A stretch of DNA of 64,000 nt, taken from the NCBI RefSeq assembly GCF_016888445.1, contig NZ_JAFEKF010000001.1, positions 1-64,000 on the forward strand. The letters run 5' to 3'. The stretch is from Marinomonas ostreistagni. Lineage in GTDB: Bacteria; Pseudomonadota; Gammaproteobacteria; Pseudomonadales; Marinomonadaceae. Below, piece by piece: positions 17,199-27,137 of this stretch. Made by a program: the position numbers and the translations under genes. Under the pieces are notes generated by a model, which worked only from the letters and a program-made list of their open reading frames with translations, made no database searches and was not told where the DNA came from. Every line of letters begins with the position of its first letter. Position 1 is the first letter of the stretch.

Positions 17199-20100
17199 AT
17201 GACCGTAGAGTATGACCTACAAACGACGCTACAGAGCGAACTTGGGCAGACGCTGACTGATGTTCAGTTGGGAATTTGGTTGGGAGATCAAGTGTCGTCT
17301 CAATCCAATGCATTCACCATAGCCCATGCTTTAACGTTGCATGGGACAATAAATGTGGCGGTACTTAGTGCTGCAATTGGGCAAGCCTTAAAAGAGTCGG
17401 ATACCATTTGCGCACGATATTTAACGGATGAAGACGGTGCGCCGCAACAGTATTTAAACCAGCAGGAATGCTGGCTGTTGCCCGAAATCGTCGAGCTCGA
17501 AGCAGGTCAATCAGCGTACTGGGTGGACGAGCAGATGCGTCAGGACTTAGCTGCACCATTGCGCTTGAATGCCAATGAGCCTTTGAGTCGCCAAGTGTTG
17601 TATGTTCGACCTGACCAGAGCGTCGTATGGTATCAGCGCTTCCATCACATTATGTTGGATGGGTACAGTTTCAACCTGTTTACACAGCGCGTGGCAGTAC
17701 TGTATGAGCAAGCTCTTCAAGGTTGTATGACGTTCCAGCCTTTTACGTCGTTTACAAAAGTGGTGACGGAAGAGGCAGCTTATAAAGCCTCGTCTGCCTA
17801 TGGTGAAGATGCTGCGTTTTGGGAACATTATGTCGCACAGTTGGGTGCTCCTGTTTCTCTATCCAGAGGCTCGCAACAGGAAGTTGAACAGCAATCTCTA
17901 ATTCGTCACGTTTGTGAAATTTCTAGCAAGCGCCTTAATGAACTACGTCAATTCACCAAGCTAAAAGCCAGCCCCGCAGATCTTGCGGTTGCTGCGGTTA
18001 TGATCTATCTGCACAAACTAACTGGCGCTAAAGATGTTGCTATTGGTTTTCCTTTTATGGGACGCATAGGGAGCGTTGGGGTTGGTGCGCTAGGGCCGAT
18101 GGTTAACGTCCTGCCACTGCAAGTCACGATCACACCTGAACAGAGTTTGGCGAATGTGGTTCGATCGGTGAAGCAGCAAGTTAAGCAAATACGTTCCCAC
18201 CAGCGTTACAACGCAGAGCAAATTACCCGTGACAGCGGTCGTAGTGGTCAGCAGTTTCCGTTGTTTGCTACCACAGTAAACTTGCGTTTGTTTGATTATG
18301 ACATCTCGTTTGCAGGGGTAGCGACTAGTATCGAACATCTAGCCGCAGGCCCAGTTGAAGATTTAGACATTGGGCTGCATTTCTCTCAGGGAACGTTGCA
18401 GGTGGAGTGGGTCGCGAATCACTCTCGTTATAATACAGAGGAGCTAGTGCAACATGGCCAACGTTTAACGCAATTATTTGAGCAATTAGCAGATAAACCG
18501 GAGTGCCCAGTCGCTCAGTTAACTTTATTAACCGATCTTGAGTCTACTCAGTTAGGTCAGTGGCAAATCAGCCCAGATGGCCTAGAAAACTATCCCTACC
18601 AAGATATTATGAGTAGCTTTTGGCAGCGTCCAAAGCAGGATACTAGCTTAGCACTTGTTAGCCTAAATGGTCGTTTCAGCCACCAATGGCTCAATCGCAA
18701 GGTGTTGCAATGGAGCCGTGCCCTGCAGGTGTTAGGGATTAAGCCTTATGATCGTGTTGCATTGTCTATGCCGCGTGATGAGCGCAGTGTCTTGGCAATT
18801 TTGGCGCTGATGAACTTGCGAGCCAGTTTTATTCCAATGGACCCTGAGTATCCAATTCAGCGATTAGAGTGGATGTTAAGTAACTCAGAACCGAGTTGCT
18901 TGTTGACGATTTCATCGCTCACAGCACAGTTACCTGCTTATAAGCAGCGAGTATTGGTGGATGAAGAGGCGTTTTTGACATTGATTGACGCGCAATCTTA
19001 TCAAGCATGGGGTGAGCTGGCGACAGATCTTTTAGTCCCTTGCGATGCCGATGATGAAGCTTATGTCATGTATACCTCCGGCTCTACTGGCCAACCAAAG
19101 GGAGTCGTCATTCCCTATCGTGGAATCAGTAATTTATGGGCGGCCCACCAGCATGCTGATTATTTACCCTTACTCGCCGAGCGCGATCAGAAAGCCGTTG
19201 TCTTACATACCGCCTCGTTTTCATTTGATAGCTCTTGGGATATGTTACTGTGGTTATGGCTAGGCCAAACTGTGCATATTGGCGATGAGGTGCTGCGCAA
19301 AGATGCCTTGGCAATGACGCAATACATAGAGCAGCACGAAATTGATAGCATTGATGTACCGCCTTCCATGTTAACGCAGATGTTGGAATGCGGCTTAGCC
19401 GAAGCGAGCACGCATCGGTTGCATAGTGCTTGGGTAGGAGGGGAGGCGACATCGCCAGCACTTTGGCAGAGGCTGCGCCAACTGCCATGGTTGACGGTGA
19501 AAAACTATTATGGGCCCACAGAAAACAGTGTCGATAGTGTTGGGTGCTCTGTTAAAGATAGCCCAGAAGTAGTCATTGGCCGTCCGATTCTGGGGACTCA
19601 AGCGTATATACTCGACAGTACCCTTCAGCCAGTCCCTGCGCAAACGATTGGCGAGCTGTATGTGGCTGGGGCTGGTCTTGCGCAGGGCTACTTAAAACGG
19701 CCGGATCTTAGTGCGAGCCGTTTTGTGGCTAACCCATTTATCGCGGGTGAACGTATGTATCGTACCGGTGATTTGGCTCGTTGGCACAAAAATGGTCTGA
19801 TTGAATATCTAGGTCGTAGTGACCATCAGGTCCAGATTCGCGGCTATCGAGTTGAGCTAGGTGAGATTGAACGCAGTCTAGCTCAGCTAGCTCATGTGAC
19901 GGAAGCACTAGTTATGATTCGTCAGCAGGGGGCGGTCGAACGTCTAGTTGCCTATTGCGTGTGCCCAAAAGTCATCGATGAAGCCCATAGAGTGCAATTG
20001 GAACAGGATTTATTGAACGCTTTAGCACAACAGCTACCTGAATATATGGTGCCAAGTGCGCTGGCAGTGTTGCCGGCTTTTCCTCTCAACGTCAATGGCA

Positions 20101-23100
20101 AAGTGGATCGTTTACAGCTACCAGAGCTGATGATAAAAGCTCGATCAACTGGGCGTGTACCGCAAACACCGCAAGAGCAATTGGTTTGCCAAGCAATGGC
20201 TGAATGTCTTGGGCTTGAGCAAATATTCGCCGATGAAGACTTTTTCCAACTCGGTGGCGATAGTATTAGTGCCATGGCGTTGGGCTCCAAACTTCGCCGT
20301 GAGGGGTACTTGCTGAAGCCGCAGGACGTGTTTAACGGTAAAACAGCCTGTCAGATGGCGCAAACGATGCAGCCCATTGAAGCGGCTAATCAGCCAGCCA
20401 TCGAGCAGCAGCTGGCCGCGGGGCGCTTGACGGATTTGCCGATGATACATTGGCTGAGTTCTGTCGGGGGATTGGAGCAAGCGTATGTGCATTCGGTATT
20501 TATCAAGTTACCTGATCAGCTGCCTTTAGCGACTATCGAACAGGCCTTGTCCTATCTAGGTAAGCAGTATCCCATACTAGCTGCCAAAGTCGTTGATGGC
20601 GGACTCGAGATCCCAGAAACAGGTGCCCATGCGAAGTTTATGGTAGCAGCGAGCGAGCGCCGATCCTTATCATTAGCAGATCGAGCCGAGCAAGCGTTTA
20701 CACAGACTGTGTCAGCATTGGATGTGGACTCTGGTCCTTTAATGCGCACGCAATATATTGCCGCTGAAGAACAAATCGGACTAGTGCTCAGCGTCCATCA
20801 CTTAGCTATTGATGGGGTCTCATGGCGCATCGTATTAGATGCGTTAAAGCGTTACTCGCAAGCGTTAATGCAAGGCCAAAAGATCGTCGAGCAGGGTGAG
20901 TATACGACGTTGCGCCAATGGCAGAAAACTTTGCAAGATTATCGCCAAAGTGCCCAGCAGCAACGATCATTTTGGCAAGCGCAGTTGGTTCCACAGTCGC
21001 CCTCTAAGCCACAAGTCAACGCGGATGCAAGGCGTGCTGATCTCCACCATGCTCGAATCGAGTGGTCGCAAAAGCTGAGTCAGGCGCTACTGGATACATT
21101 GCCCAAGCAGTTTCGTATTACCCCTGAAGAAGCATTATTAGCCGTATTTGTCCTAGCTTTATCTCGCCAATTGAATAGCTCGGCAGTGCGTGTGGATTTG
21201 GAATCACATGGTCGTGAAAGCCTAGTGGATAAACAAGGAGTGGTGGCAGATTTGAGTCAAACTGTGGGCTGGCTGACAGCAGAGTACCCATTGAATTTTG
21301 TGGTGCCAGATGAAGTGACTAGCACTAAGTCGCGCTCACATATTCCATTTGAACTCTTGGTACGCACTATCTGCCGACGCACGCACCTTGTGCCGGACCG
21401 TGGCCTTGGTTATGGGGTGTTACGTTATTTAGACAATGATGGTCGAGCTTTGTTTGAAGCATTAGCAGAGCACAGTCCTGCGGATGCTTTATTTAACTTT
21501 TTGGGGCGCTTTGTTGGGACAAACGATCAAGCTTGGTCGCCATGTCGCACCACGAGTGTTTATCAAGATACCTTTGCTGTGTACCAAGATCAGCGCATGG
21601 CACAAAAACATCCATTGGAACTGAATATATTTGTGGCTGAACAAGAGGCTTCCCCCCAGTTAACTCTAAATTGGAGCTGGATGGAGGATTGTCATAGTGA
21701 CGAAAGTATCGCAGCCCTCAGTGACAGTATGGCAAGCATCGCTAATGAGATGCTTGCTTATGGTGAAAACAATCCCGTGATGAGTGCGGATTGCTTGGTA
21801 GAGCATACGATAAATGATTTACACATCAGTGAATCGGCATTGGAGTTATGGCGCTTAAAATACGGGCCTTTGCATACGGTGCTGCCAGTACTGCCGTTGC
21901 AAGCAGGCTTACTGTTCCATGAGCAGATTATTCGAACGGGGGCAGCGGTAGCGAAAGACAATGGCTACAGCACGATGGCGCGACTGACGCTTGAAGGTGT
22001 TTTGGACTGTGATCGCCTACAAAATGCACTGAATGCGGTGTTAAGCAAGCACCCCCAATTAGCTGCGGTCTTTGATGTCAGTACGCTAGATGCCCCGGTA
22101 CAGTTAATACTCAAACAAGACTCTCGTTTGCAGTGGCCGCTACATCAGCAAGATCTAAGGGCCTATAGCAAGGCTGAGCAAGACCAACGTATCTGTAGCA
22201 TCCTAGAGCAAGAGCTTTGTCGTGATTTTGGCGTATTCGAACAAGATCCCCAAGCACTGGTAAATGCCTGTTTGGTTCGTTGTGCTGAGCAGCGCTATGA
22301 GCTAATTCTTAATGCTCATCACTTAGTCGTAGATGGTTGGTCGACACCAATTCTGCTACAAGATCTGTGGCAAGCTTATATGCCACCATACACATTAACG
22401 GCTCCGAGTACTGCCTATAGCGAGGTAGTCAAAAGTGCATTGTCACGCGATAAGGAGTTGATGCGTCATGCTTGGCAGGCCGCATTAGAAAGTGCTGAGC
22501 CTACTTTAGTATGGGGCGATGATACTTCCCAAGAAGCGGTTGTTAGTCGCACGCTTTGCCTTGATGAACAGCAGTTTAGTGCTTTGAATGTTCAGCTTAA
22601 GCAACACGGGATTACCTTAAATTCCTTATTGCAAACCGTGTGGGCATGCTTGTTACACACCCTAACCGGCAAAACAGATGTTATTTTTGGTACGCCTGTA
22701 TCGGGGCGCTTTAATGGTGTACAGGGGGCGTCGGAACATATCGGTCTATTCAGCAATACCGTACCGGTAAGGGTGACCTTAGCACCAGAATTAAGCCTTT
22801 GGCAGCAGGCGCGCCAAACTCAGTCAGAGCAAGTCGCATTGCTTGAGCATGATGGCTTAGGATTAGCCGAAATCCATCAGTTAACAGGGCATGCGCGTTT
22901 ATTTGATACTCTGCTTGTGGTGGAGAACTATCCTGATCAGGCGGCTTTGCTGGATGATCCAGAGCTATGTATTTCGGCGCTTGAAAACCGAGGTTACACT
23001 CATTATCCACTAACGATTTTGGCATTGCCCAGTGAGACACTTTCCTTAGTGTTTGAGTACCGTGGAAGCGAGTTGGCATTGCAAACCTTAATGACACGTT

Positions 23101-25760
23101 TCGAACAGTGTTTGTTAAGCGCGTTATCGGATGAGGCTCAAGTACCTCAAGCACGCCATAGGTTACTAAGCCAACGTGAACAGGAAATGATCGAAGCCGT
23201 AAACAGCACCTACCAGCCTTTAATGTGGAAGACCTTGCGCGAAGGTTTACAGAGCCAAGCTTTGTGTACTCCAGATGCCATTTGTTTGGCGGATGAGCGC
23301 TATCAGCTAAATTATCTAGAGGCGCGACATCAAGTGGTTGCCCTAGCGCAACAACTACAGCAACAGGGTGTTGCGGTGGGTGATGTTGTGGCGGTGGCGC
23401 TACCTCGCTCAGTGCAGCTTACTTTGGCCCTGTGGGCGGTGATCGAAGTAGGAGCGACCTACTTGCCGTTGGATACGGGATATCCTGATGAGCGTTTAAA
23501 CTTAATGTTAGAAGACGCCCAGCCTAAGCTATTAATCAGTACCGCAGAACATAGGTCACGCTTTAGTAAGACACAGTCTAGCCTGTTGTTTGAAGCACTT
23601 TATGATGAAAATATCAGTCTTGAAGCATGGCAAGCGCCACCTCTCGAACCAGAACAGGGCGCCTACTTATTATATACATCAGGCTCTACTGGCCGCCCTA
23701 AGGGTGTGTTGGTGTCTCACCAAGCCATAGTTAATCGACTAGAGTGGATGCAGTCAGCTTATCCGCTCTCTAGCAATGATTGTGTCCTGCAAAAAACACC
23801 GTGTAGCTTTGATGTCTCGGTATGGGAATTTTTCTGGCCAGCATTATATGGCGCACGTCTCTATATGGCGCCGCCTGAAGCACATCGGGATCCACAGCAG
23901 TTATTAGCCTTGATGGCGCAACAGGCAGTAACAACCTTGCATTTTGTACCTTCAATGCTTTCTGCACTGTTGCTAAGTTGTGATGATGACATTTCGTTAT
24001 CTTCTTTACGCCAAGTTTTTTGTAGTGGTGAAGCCTTACCTAAGGCTCTAGCGCAAAGCTTTGAACAGCGTTTTGCTGTGCCGCTGCATAACCTTTATGG
24101 CCCCACTGAAGCGGCTGTTGATGTCAGCTTTGCCCCTGCATTTGGCTCTGAGTTGCTTCAGGTTGAAGGGACAAATGTGCCACTTGGCTGGCCGGTATGG
24201 AATACTGAATGGTGTATCTTGGATCACTTCTTAAGACCCGTGCCACTTGGTGTGCCAGGGGAGTTGTACTTATCGGGAACGCAGTTGGCCCATGGTTATT
24301 GGCAGAGGTCTGATCTTACCGCGACCCGCTTCGTTGCGCATCCTACCAAAGCAGGTGAGCGTATGTATCGTACTGGCGATATGGCACGTTGGTTATCTGA
24401 TGGACAGGTAGAGTATCTAGGGCGCAGTGATGATCAACTAAAAATACGTGGACAACGAATTGAACTTGGAGAAATTGAGCGTGTGTTACAAGCTCAGCAA
24501 GGGATCAAAGCCTGTGCGGTTGCGGCGAAAAGCTGGGATCAGTCAGGTTTACAGGCTACGTCGGATTCGCGTCAATTAGTGGCCTATGCGGTGTTAGAGG
24601 CTAACGTAGGCGATACGGCGCTCACAGAGTGTAAAGCGCGATTAGCTGAACAGCTTCCTGCGCATATGGTGCCTGCTGTATGGCTTGAGTTAGAAGCGTT
24701 GCCCCTAAGTGCCAACGGCAAATTAGATCGCAAAGCGTTACCTCTACCGACAATCAGTCAAGCTAGCCGTGCCCCAGCTCCTGGGCTAGAGAGTCAGTTG
24801 GCAGCTGCCTTTGCAGAAGTGTTAGGTCGGGATCAGATCTTGGCTGACGATGACTTTTTTGCCTTAGGTGGCCATTCATTAATGGCTGTACGCTTGGTGG
24901 CTCTACTGCGTCAGCAGTGGCGTTTGGAGGTTTCCGTTGGTCAAGTTATGACATCAGCGACGGTTGCTCAACTAGCACAAGTGTTATCCGATGAGAGTTT
25001 AGGCGACAGCCGAGAATTATCAGGTTTCGGCGAGCGTTTACCGATTCGCCCTGGGAGCGGAGCGCCGATCTTTTGTATTCACTCAGGCTCTGGTTTTGCC
25101 TGGCAATATACGGCGCTGCGTCGTTACTTAAGCCAAGACTGTCCGCTGGTTGGCTTGCAGTCACCAAGACCGGAAGGGGCTCTAGCCACTAAGCAAACGC
25201 TGCAACAAGTGGTGGATCATCATTTGACATTGCTAAAAGCTGAGCAAGCACAGGGGCCCTATCGCTTGATTGGTTACTCCTTAGGGGGCGTGGTGGCGCA
25301 TCAAATGGCTGCCACACTTCAGGAGCAAGGGGAAGAAGTCAGCTTTTTAGGCTTGTTTGATACCTATCCACCAGATGAGCAAGATTGGAGTGGGCCGCTT
25401 GATCAAGAGGCCGAGCAGGAAATTGCTCGTGAGCAGGCGCAGTTTTTAAACGATGGTAATACGCCGGCGCAGGTGCAACTGGAGCAGGAAAAAGGGGAGA
25501 TGTTTGCAGACATCGTGGCGAATTATGCGGATTCCATTCGCTTACTATCGCAGGCGCAAAGTAAGCGTTTTGAAGGGAAGGCCATCCTTTTTGTCGCCGA
25601 TCGCACAGTACCTGTGCAGATGAATATCGATGTGACTTGGCAGGCTTATGTAGCTCAGTTAGAGCTTCATCATTTCGATTTTTCCCATGAAGATATTTTA
25701 TCGCCGGATGCGCTCGAACAGATTGGCCCAGTGCTAAATCAACACCTAAACGCTCTGTAA
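17199..25760 (+). CDS. entF: Dimodular siderophore NRPS, C-A-T-E-C-A-T-TE
   Basis: This 2853-residue enzyme builds the siderophore backbone. Domains: C1 (about 10-440; HHIMLDG at 149), A1 (about 480-985; YTSGSTG at 625, NGK at 966-968), T1 (LGGDS, Ser1022), E (about 1065-1510; HHLAIDGVSW at 1200, then PDRGLGYG and FNFLGRF), C2 (about 1565-1985; HHLVVDG at 1707), A2 (about 2010-2505; YTSGSTG at 2159), T2 (LGGHS, Ser2560) and thioesterase (GYSLGG, Ser2694). By alignment from memory A2 has the EntF serine code D-V-W-H-F-S-L-V-D-K, and A2-T2-TE closely resemble E. coli EntF. A1 reads FDSSWD in its A4 motif with Asp719 and an Asp at the 331-type position, which would suit a cationic substrate. LGGDS in T1 and the E motifs point to epimerization of residue 1. 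The predicted product is oligomeric DHB-D-X-L-Ser ester. A GAGG site precedes the ATG. Confidence 0.95.
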   Translation: MTVEYDLQTTLQSELGQTLTDVQLGIWLGDQVSSQSNAFTIAHALTLHGTINVAVLSAAIGQALKESDTICARYLTDEDGAPQQYLNQQECWLLPEIVELEAGQSAYWVDEQMRQDLAAPLRLNANEPLSRQVLYVRPDQSVVWYQRFHHIMLDGYSFNLFTQRVAVLYEQALQGCMTFQPFTSFTKVVTEEAAYKASSAYGEDAAFWEHYVAQLGAPVSLSRGSQQEVEQQSLIRHVCEISSKRLNELRQFTKLKASPADLAVAAVMIYLHKLTGAKDVAIGFPFMGRIGSVGVGALGPMVNVLPLQVTITPEQSLANVVRSVKQQVKQIRSHQRYNAEQITRDSGRSGQQFPLFATTVNLRLFDYDISFAGVATSIEHLAAGPVEDLDIGLHFSQGTLQVEWVANHSRYNTEELVQHGQRLTQLFEQLADKPECPVAQLTLLTDLESTQLGQWQISPDGLENYPYQDIMSSFWQRPKQDTSLALVSLNGRFSHQWLNRKVLQWSRALQVLGIKPYDRVALSMPRDERSVLAILALMNLRASFIPMDPEYPIQRLEWMLSNSEPSCLLTISSLTAQLPAYKQRVLVDEEAFLTLIDAQSYQAWGELATDLLVPCDADDEAYVMYTSGSTGQPKGVVIPYRGISNLWAAHQHADYLPLLAERDQKAVVLHTASFSFDSSWDMLLWLWLGQTVHIGDEVLRKDALAMTQYIEQHEIDSIDVPPSMLTQMLECGLAEASTHRLHSAWVGGEATSPALWQRLRQLPWLTVKNYYGPTENSVDSVGCSVKDSPEVVIGRPILGTQAYILDSTLQPVPAQTIGELYVAGAGLAQGYLKRPDLSASRFVANPFIAGERMYRTGDLARWHKNGLIEYLGRSDHQVQIRGYRVELGEIERSLAQLAHVTEALVMIRQQGAVERLVAYCVCPKVIDEAHRVQLEQDLLNALAQQLPEYMVPSALAVLPAFPLNVNGKVDRLQLPELMIKARSTGRVPQTPQEQLVCQAMAECLGLEQIFADEDFFQLGGDSISAMALGSKLRREGYLLKPQDVFNGKTACQMAQTMQPIEAANQPAIEQQLAAGRLTDLPMIHWLSSVGGLEQAYVHSVFIKLPDQLPLATIEQALSYLGKQYPILAAKVVDGGLEIPETGAHAKFMVAASERRSLSLADRAEQAFTQTVSALDVDSGPLMRTQYIAAEEQIGLVLSVHHLAIDGVSWRIVLDALKRYSQALMQGQKIVEQGEYTTLRQWQKTLQDYRQSAQQQRSFWQAQLVPQSPSKPQVNADARRADLHHARIEWSQKLSQALLDTLPKQFRITPEEALLAVFVLALSRQLNSSAVRVDLESHGRESLVDKQGVVADLSQTVGWLTAEYPLNFVVPDEVTSTKSRSHIPFELLVRTICRRTHLVPDRGLGYGVLRYLDNDGRALFEALAEHSPADALFNFLGRFVGTNDQAWSPCRTTSVYQDTFAVYQDQRMAQKHPLELNIFVAEQEASPQLTLNWSWMEDCHSDESIAALSDSMASIANEMLAYGENNPVMSADCLVEHTINDLHISESALELWRLKYGPLHTVLPVLPLQAGLLFHEQIIRTGAAVAKDNGYSTMARLTLEGVLDCDRLQNALNAVLSKHPQLAAVFDVSTLDAPVQLILKQDSRLQWPLHQQDLRAYSKAEQDQRICSILEQELCRDFGVFEQDPQALVNACLVRCAEQRYELILNAHHLVVDGWSTPILLQDLWQAYMPPYTLTAPSTAYSEVVKSALSRDKELMRHAWQAALESAEPTLVWGDDTSQEAVVSRTLCLDEQQFSALNVQLKQHGITLNSLLQTVWACLLHTLTGKTDVIFGTPVSGRFNGVQGASEHIGLFSNTVPVRVTLAPELSLWQQARQTQSEQVALLEHDGLGLAEIHQLTGHARLFDTLLVVENYPDQAALLDDPELCISALENRGYTHYPLTILALPSETLSLVFEYRGSELALQTLMTRFEQCLLSALSDEAQVPQARHRLLSQREQEMIEAVNSTYQPLMWKTLREGLQSQALCTPDAICLADERYQLNYLEARHQVVALAQQLQQQGVAVGDVVAVALPRSVQLTLALWAVIEVGATYLPLDTGYPDERLNLMLEDAQPKLLISTAEHRSRFSKTQSSLLFEALYDENISLEAWQAPPLEPEQGAYLLYTSGSTGRPKGVLVSHQAIVNRLEWMQSAYPLSSNDCVLQKTPCSFDVSVWEFFWPALYGARLYMAPPEAHRDPQQLLALMAQQAVTTLHFVPSMLSALLLSCDDDISLSSLRQVFCSGEALPKALAQSFEQRFAVPLHNLYGPTEAAVDVSFAPAFGSELLQVEGTNVPLGWPVWNTEWCILDHFLRPVPLGVPGELYLSGTQLAHGYWQRSDLTATRFVAHPTKAGERMYRTGDMARWLSDGQVEYLGRSDDQLKIRGQRIELGEIERVLQAQQGIKACAVAAKSWDQSGLQATSDSRQLVAYAVLEANVGDTALTECKARLAEQLPAHMVPAVWLELEALPLSANGKLDRKALPLPTISQASRAPAPGLESQLAAAFAEVLGRDQILADDDFFALGGHSLMAVRLVALLRQQWRLEVSVGQVMTSATVAQLAQVLSDESLGDSRELSGFGERLPIRPGSGAPIFCIHSGSGFAWQYTALRRYLSQDCPLVGLQSPRPEGALATKQTLQQVVDHHLTLLKAEQAQGPYRLIGYSLGGVVAHQMAATLQEQGEEVSFLGLFDTYPPDEQDWSGPLDQEAEQEIAREQAQFLNDGNTPAQVQLEQEKGEMFADIVANYADSIRLLSQAQSKRFEGKAILFVADRTVPVQMNIDVTWQAYVAQLELHHFDFSHEDILSPDALEQIGPVLNQHLNAL

Positions 25761-25767
25761 ATTCCTC

Positions 25768-25805
25768 AAAAGACTCAAGCGCAGCTTACGCTTGAGTCTT
25801 TTTGT
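25768..25805 (+). terminator. Rho-independent terminator or attenuator between the NRPS and entS genes
   Basis: The stem AGACTCAAGCG / CGCTTGAGTCT (25771-25781 with 25789-25799) has a 7-nt loop and a T-run. It ends about 13 bp before the entS start, leaving no room for a promoter between them. Confidence 0.9.
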
Positions 25806-25817
25806 TTGAGAAATAAT

Positions 25818-27095
25818 ATGTCCAAAAGTATTTTTTTAGATTTTAGTTTATTGAAAACGAACAAGAACTTTCGTGCCATTTTTATAGCTCGTCTGATGTC
25901 AGTACTGGGTATTGGCATGTTAAATGTGGCGGTACCGATTCAAATCTATGAGTTAACCGGGTCAAGTTTACAAGTTGGCCTTGCGGTCACTTTAGACGGT
26001 ATCGGTATGTTCATCGGTTTGATGCTGGGGGGAGTATTGGCTGATCGCTTTGATCGACGTCGATTGATCCTCTTTTCTCGCTCTATCTGCGGCATAGGTT
26101 TTATTTTTCTTGCCCTAAACAGTTATCTAGCCGCACCCTCCCTATGGGCCATTTATGCAATTTCAATCTGGGATGGTTTTTTTAGCGCCATTGGCATGAC
26201 CGCGCTATTAGCTTCTATCCCCAATCTTGTTGGTCGAGAGAATGTGCCTACGGCTGGCGCACTGAGTATGTTAGTAGTGCGTATCGGCTCGATTATTTCT
26301 CCGGCGTTAGCGGGTATTGTTATTGTCTCCTTTGGTGTAACTTGGAACTATTCATTAGCAGCAGCAGGGACCCTTGCAACCTTGTTATCGTTGGTTTGGT
26401 TGCCGCCCATGAAACCAGCGACTGATAGCCCTAAAGAACATCCGCTTCGTTCGATGATGGGCGGCTTTCGCTTCGTGTTTGGTCATAAAATCATTCGCTC
26501 TGTGGTCGCACTTGGTACGCTTGAAGCGGTGGCTAAATCTATACGAATCTTGTTTCCAGCGCTGGCCTTAAGTGCGTTTGGAGGGGGCGCTTTTGAAGTA
26601 GGGCTAATGTATGCCGCGGTCCCCGTCGGCTCAATGATCGGTGCATTGACCAGCGGTTGGGTACGCAGTGTTGCTCGACCTGGATTGATCATGCTTTACA
26701 CCGCATTAGCTGCTTTCGTTAGCATTGCGGGTCTTGCTGTGGTCGGGCACTTAATACCTATGTTGCTGTTGCTGGCGCTGTTTGGTTACTTTAGCGCCAC
26801 TGGTGGATTGCTTCAGTATTCGATCGTGCAAGGTCATACCCCGGATTATATGCTTGGGCGGATCGGCAGTTTCTGGACAGCTCAGGAAGTTATGGGGGAT
26901 TCGTTTGGTGCTTTAGGGATTGGTGCAATCAGTAAAGCATTAACACCATTAGCAAGTGTTATGTGGCTTGGGCTAGGTGGTGCTGGCATTGCGCTTTTAA
27001 TGGCGGGAGGTTTTCGGTCATTACGCCAAGCGAGCCTAATTGATAGAGCGTTAGTATCTGAACCAGAGGCAAGTAAAGCGCCTCAGTCAGCCTAG
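25818..27095 (+). CDS. entS: EntS-like MFS siderophore exporter
   Basis: This 425-residue, 12-segment major facilitator exports the finished siderophore across the inner membrane. The N-terminal NKNFRAIFIARLMSVLGIGM, the motif-A loop GGVLADRFDRRRLIL and the central RSMMGGFRFVFGHKIIRSVVA are typical of EntS. TTG at 25806 is in frame, but the ATG at 25818 fits the family. The gene directly follows a terminator-like hairpin after the NRPS gene, so its expression probably depends on read-through. Confidence 0.93.
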   Translation: MSKSIFLDFSLLKTNKNFRAIFIARLMSVLGIGMLNVAVPIQIYELTGSSLQVGLAVTLDGIGMFIGLMLGGVLADRFDRRRLILFSRSICGIGFIFLALNSYLAAPSLWAIYAISIWDGFFSAIGMTALLASIPNLVGRENVPTAGALSMLVVRIGSIISPALAGIVIVSFGVTWNYSLAAAGTLATLLSLVWLPPMKPATDSPKEHPLRSMMGGFRFVFGHKIIRSVVALGTLEAVAKSIRILFPALALSAFGGGAFEVGLMYAAVPVGSMIGALTSGWVRSVARPGLIMLYTALAAFVSIAGLAVVGHLIPMLLLLALFGYFSATGGLLQYSIVQGHTPDYMLGRIGSFWTAQEVMGDSFGALGIGAISKALTPLASVMWLGLGGAGIALLMAGGFRSLRQASLIDRALVSEPEASKAPQSA

Positions 27096-27109
27096 ATAAG
27101 ATGGGTGAG

Positions 27110-27135
27110 TAGCGCCTTCTGAGCAGAAGGCGCTA
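27110..27135. terminator. Hairpin between convergent entS and fepC
   Basis: A perfect 12-bp inverted repeat (TAGCGCCTTCTG / CAGAAGGCGCTA) with a 2-nt centre sits 2 bp from the fepC stop codon. No strong T-run follows on either strand, so termination efficiency is uncertain. Confidence 0.6.
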
Positions 27136-27137
27136 GT

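Noticed and set aside
20552-21961. Reading the domain between T1 and C2 as a second condensation domain
   Set aside because: HHLAIDGVSWR, PDRGLGYG and FNFLGRF are epimerization-type motifs, and a separate condensation domain with HHLVVDG follows.
22750-23154. Antisense frames of more than 100 codons inside the NRPS gene
   Set aside because: They are shadows of the strongly coding plus strand and have no recognisable domains or start signals.
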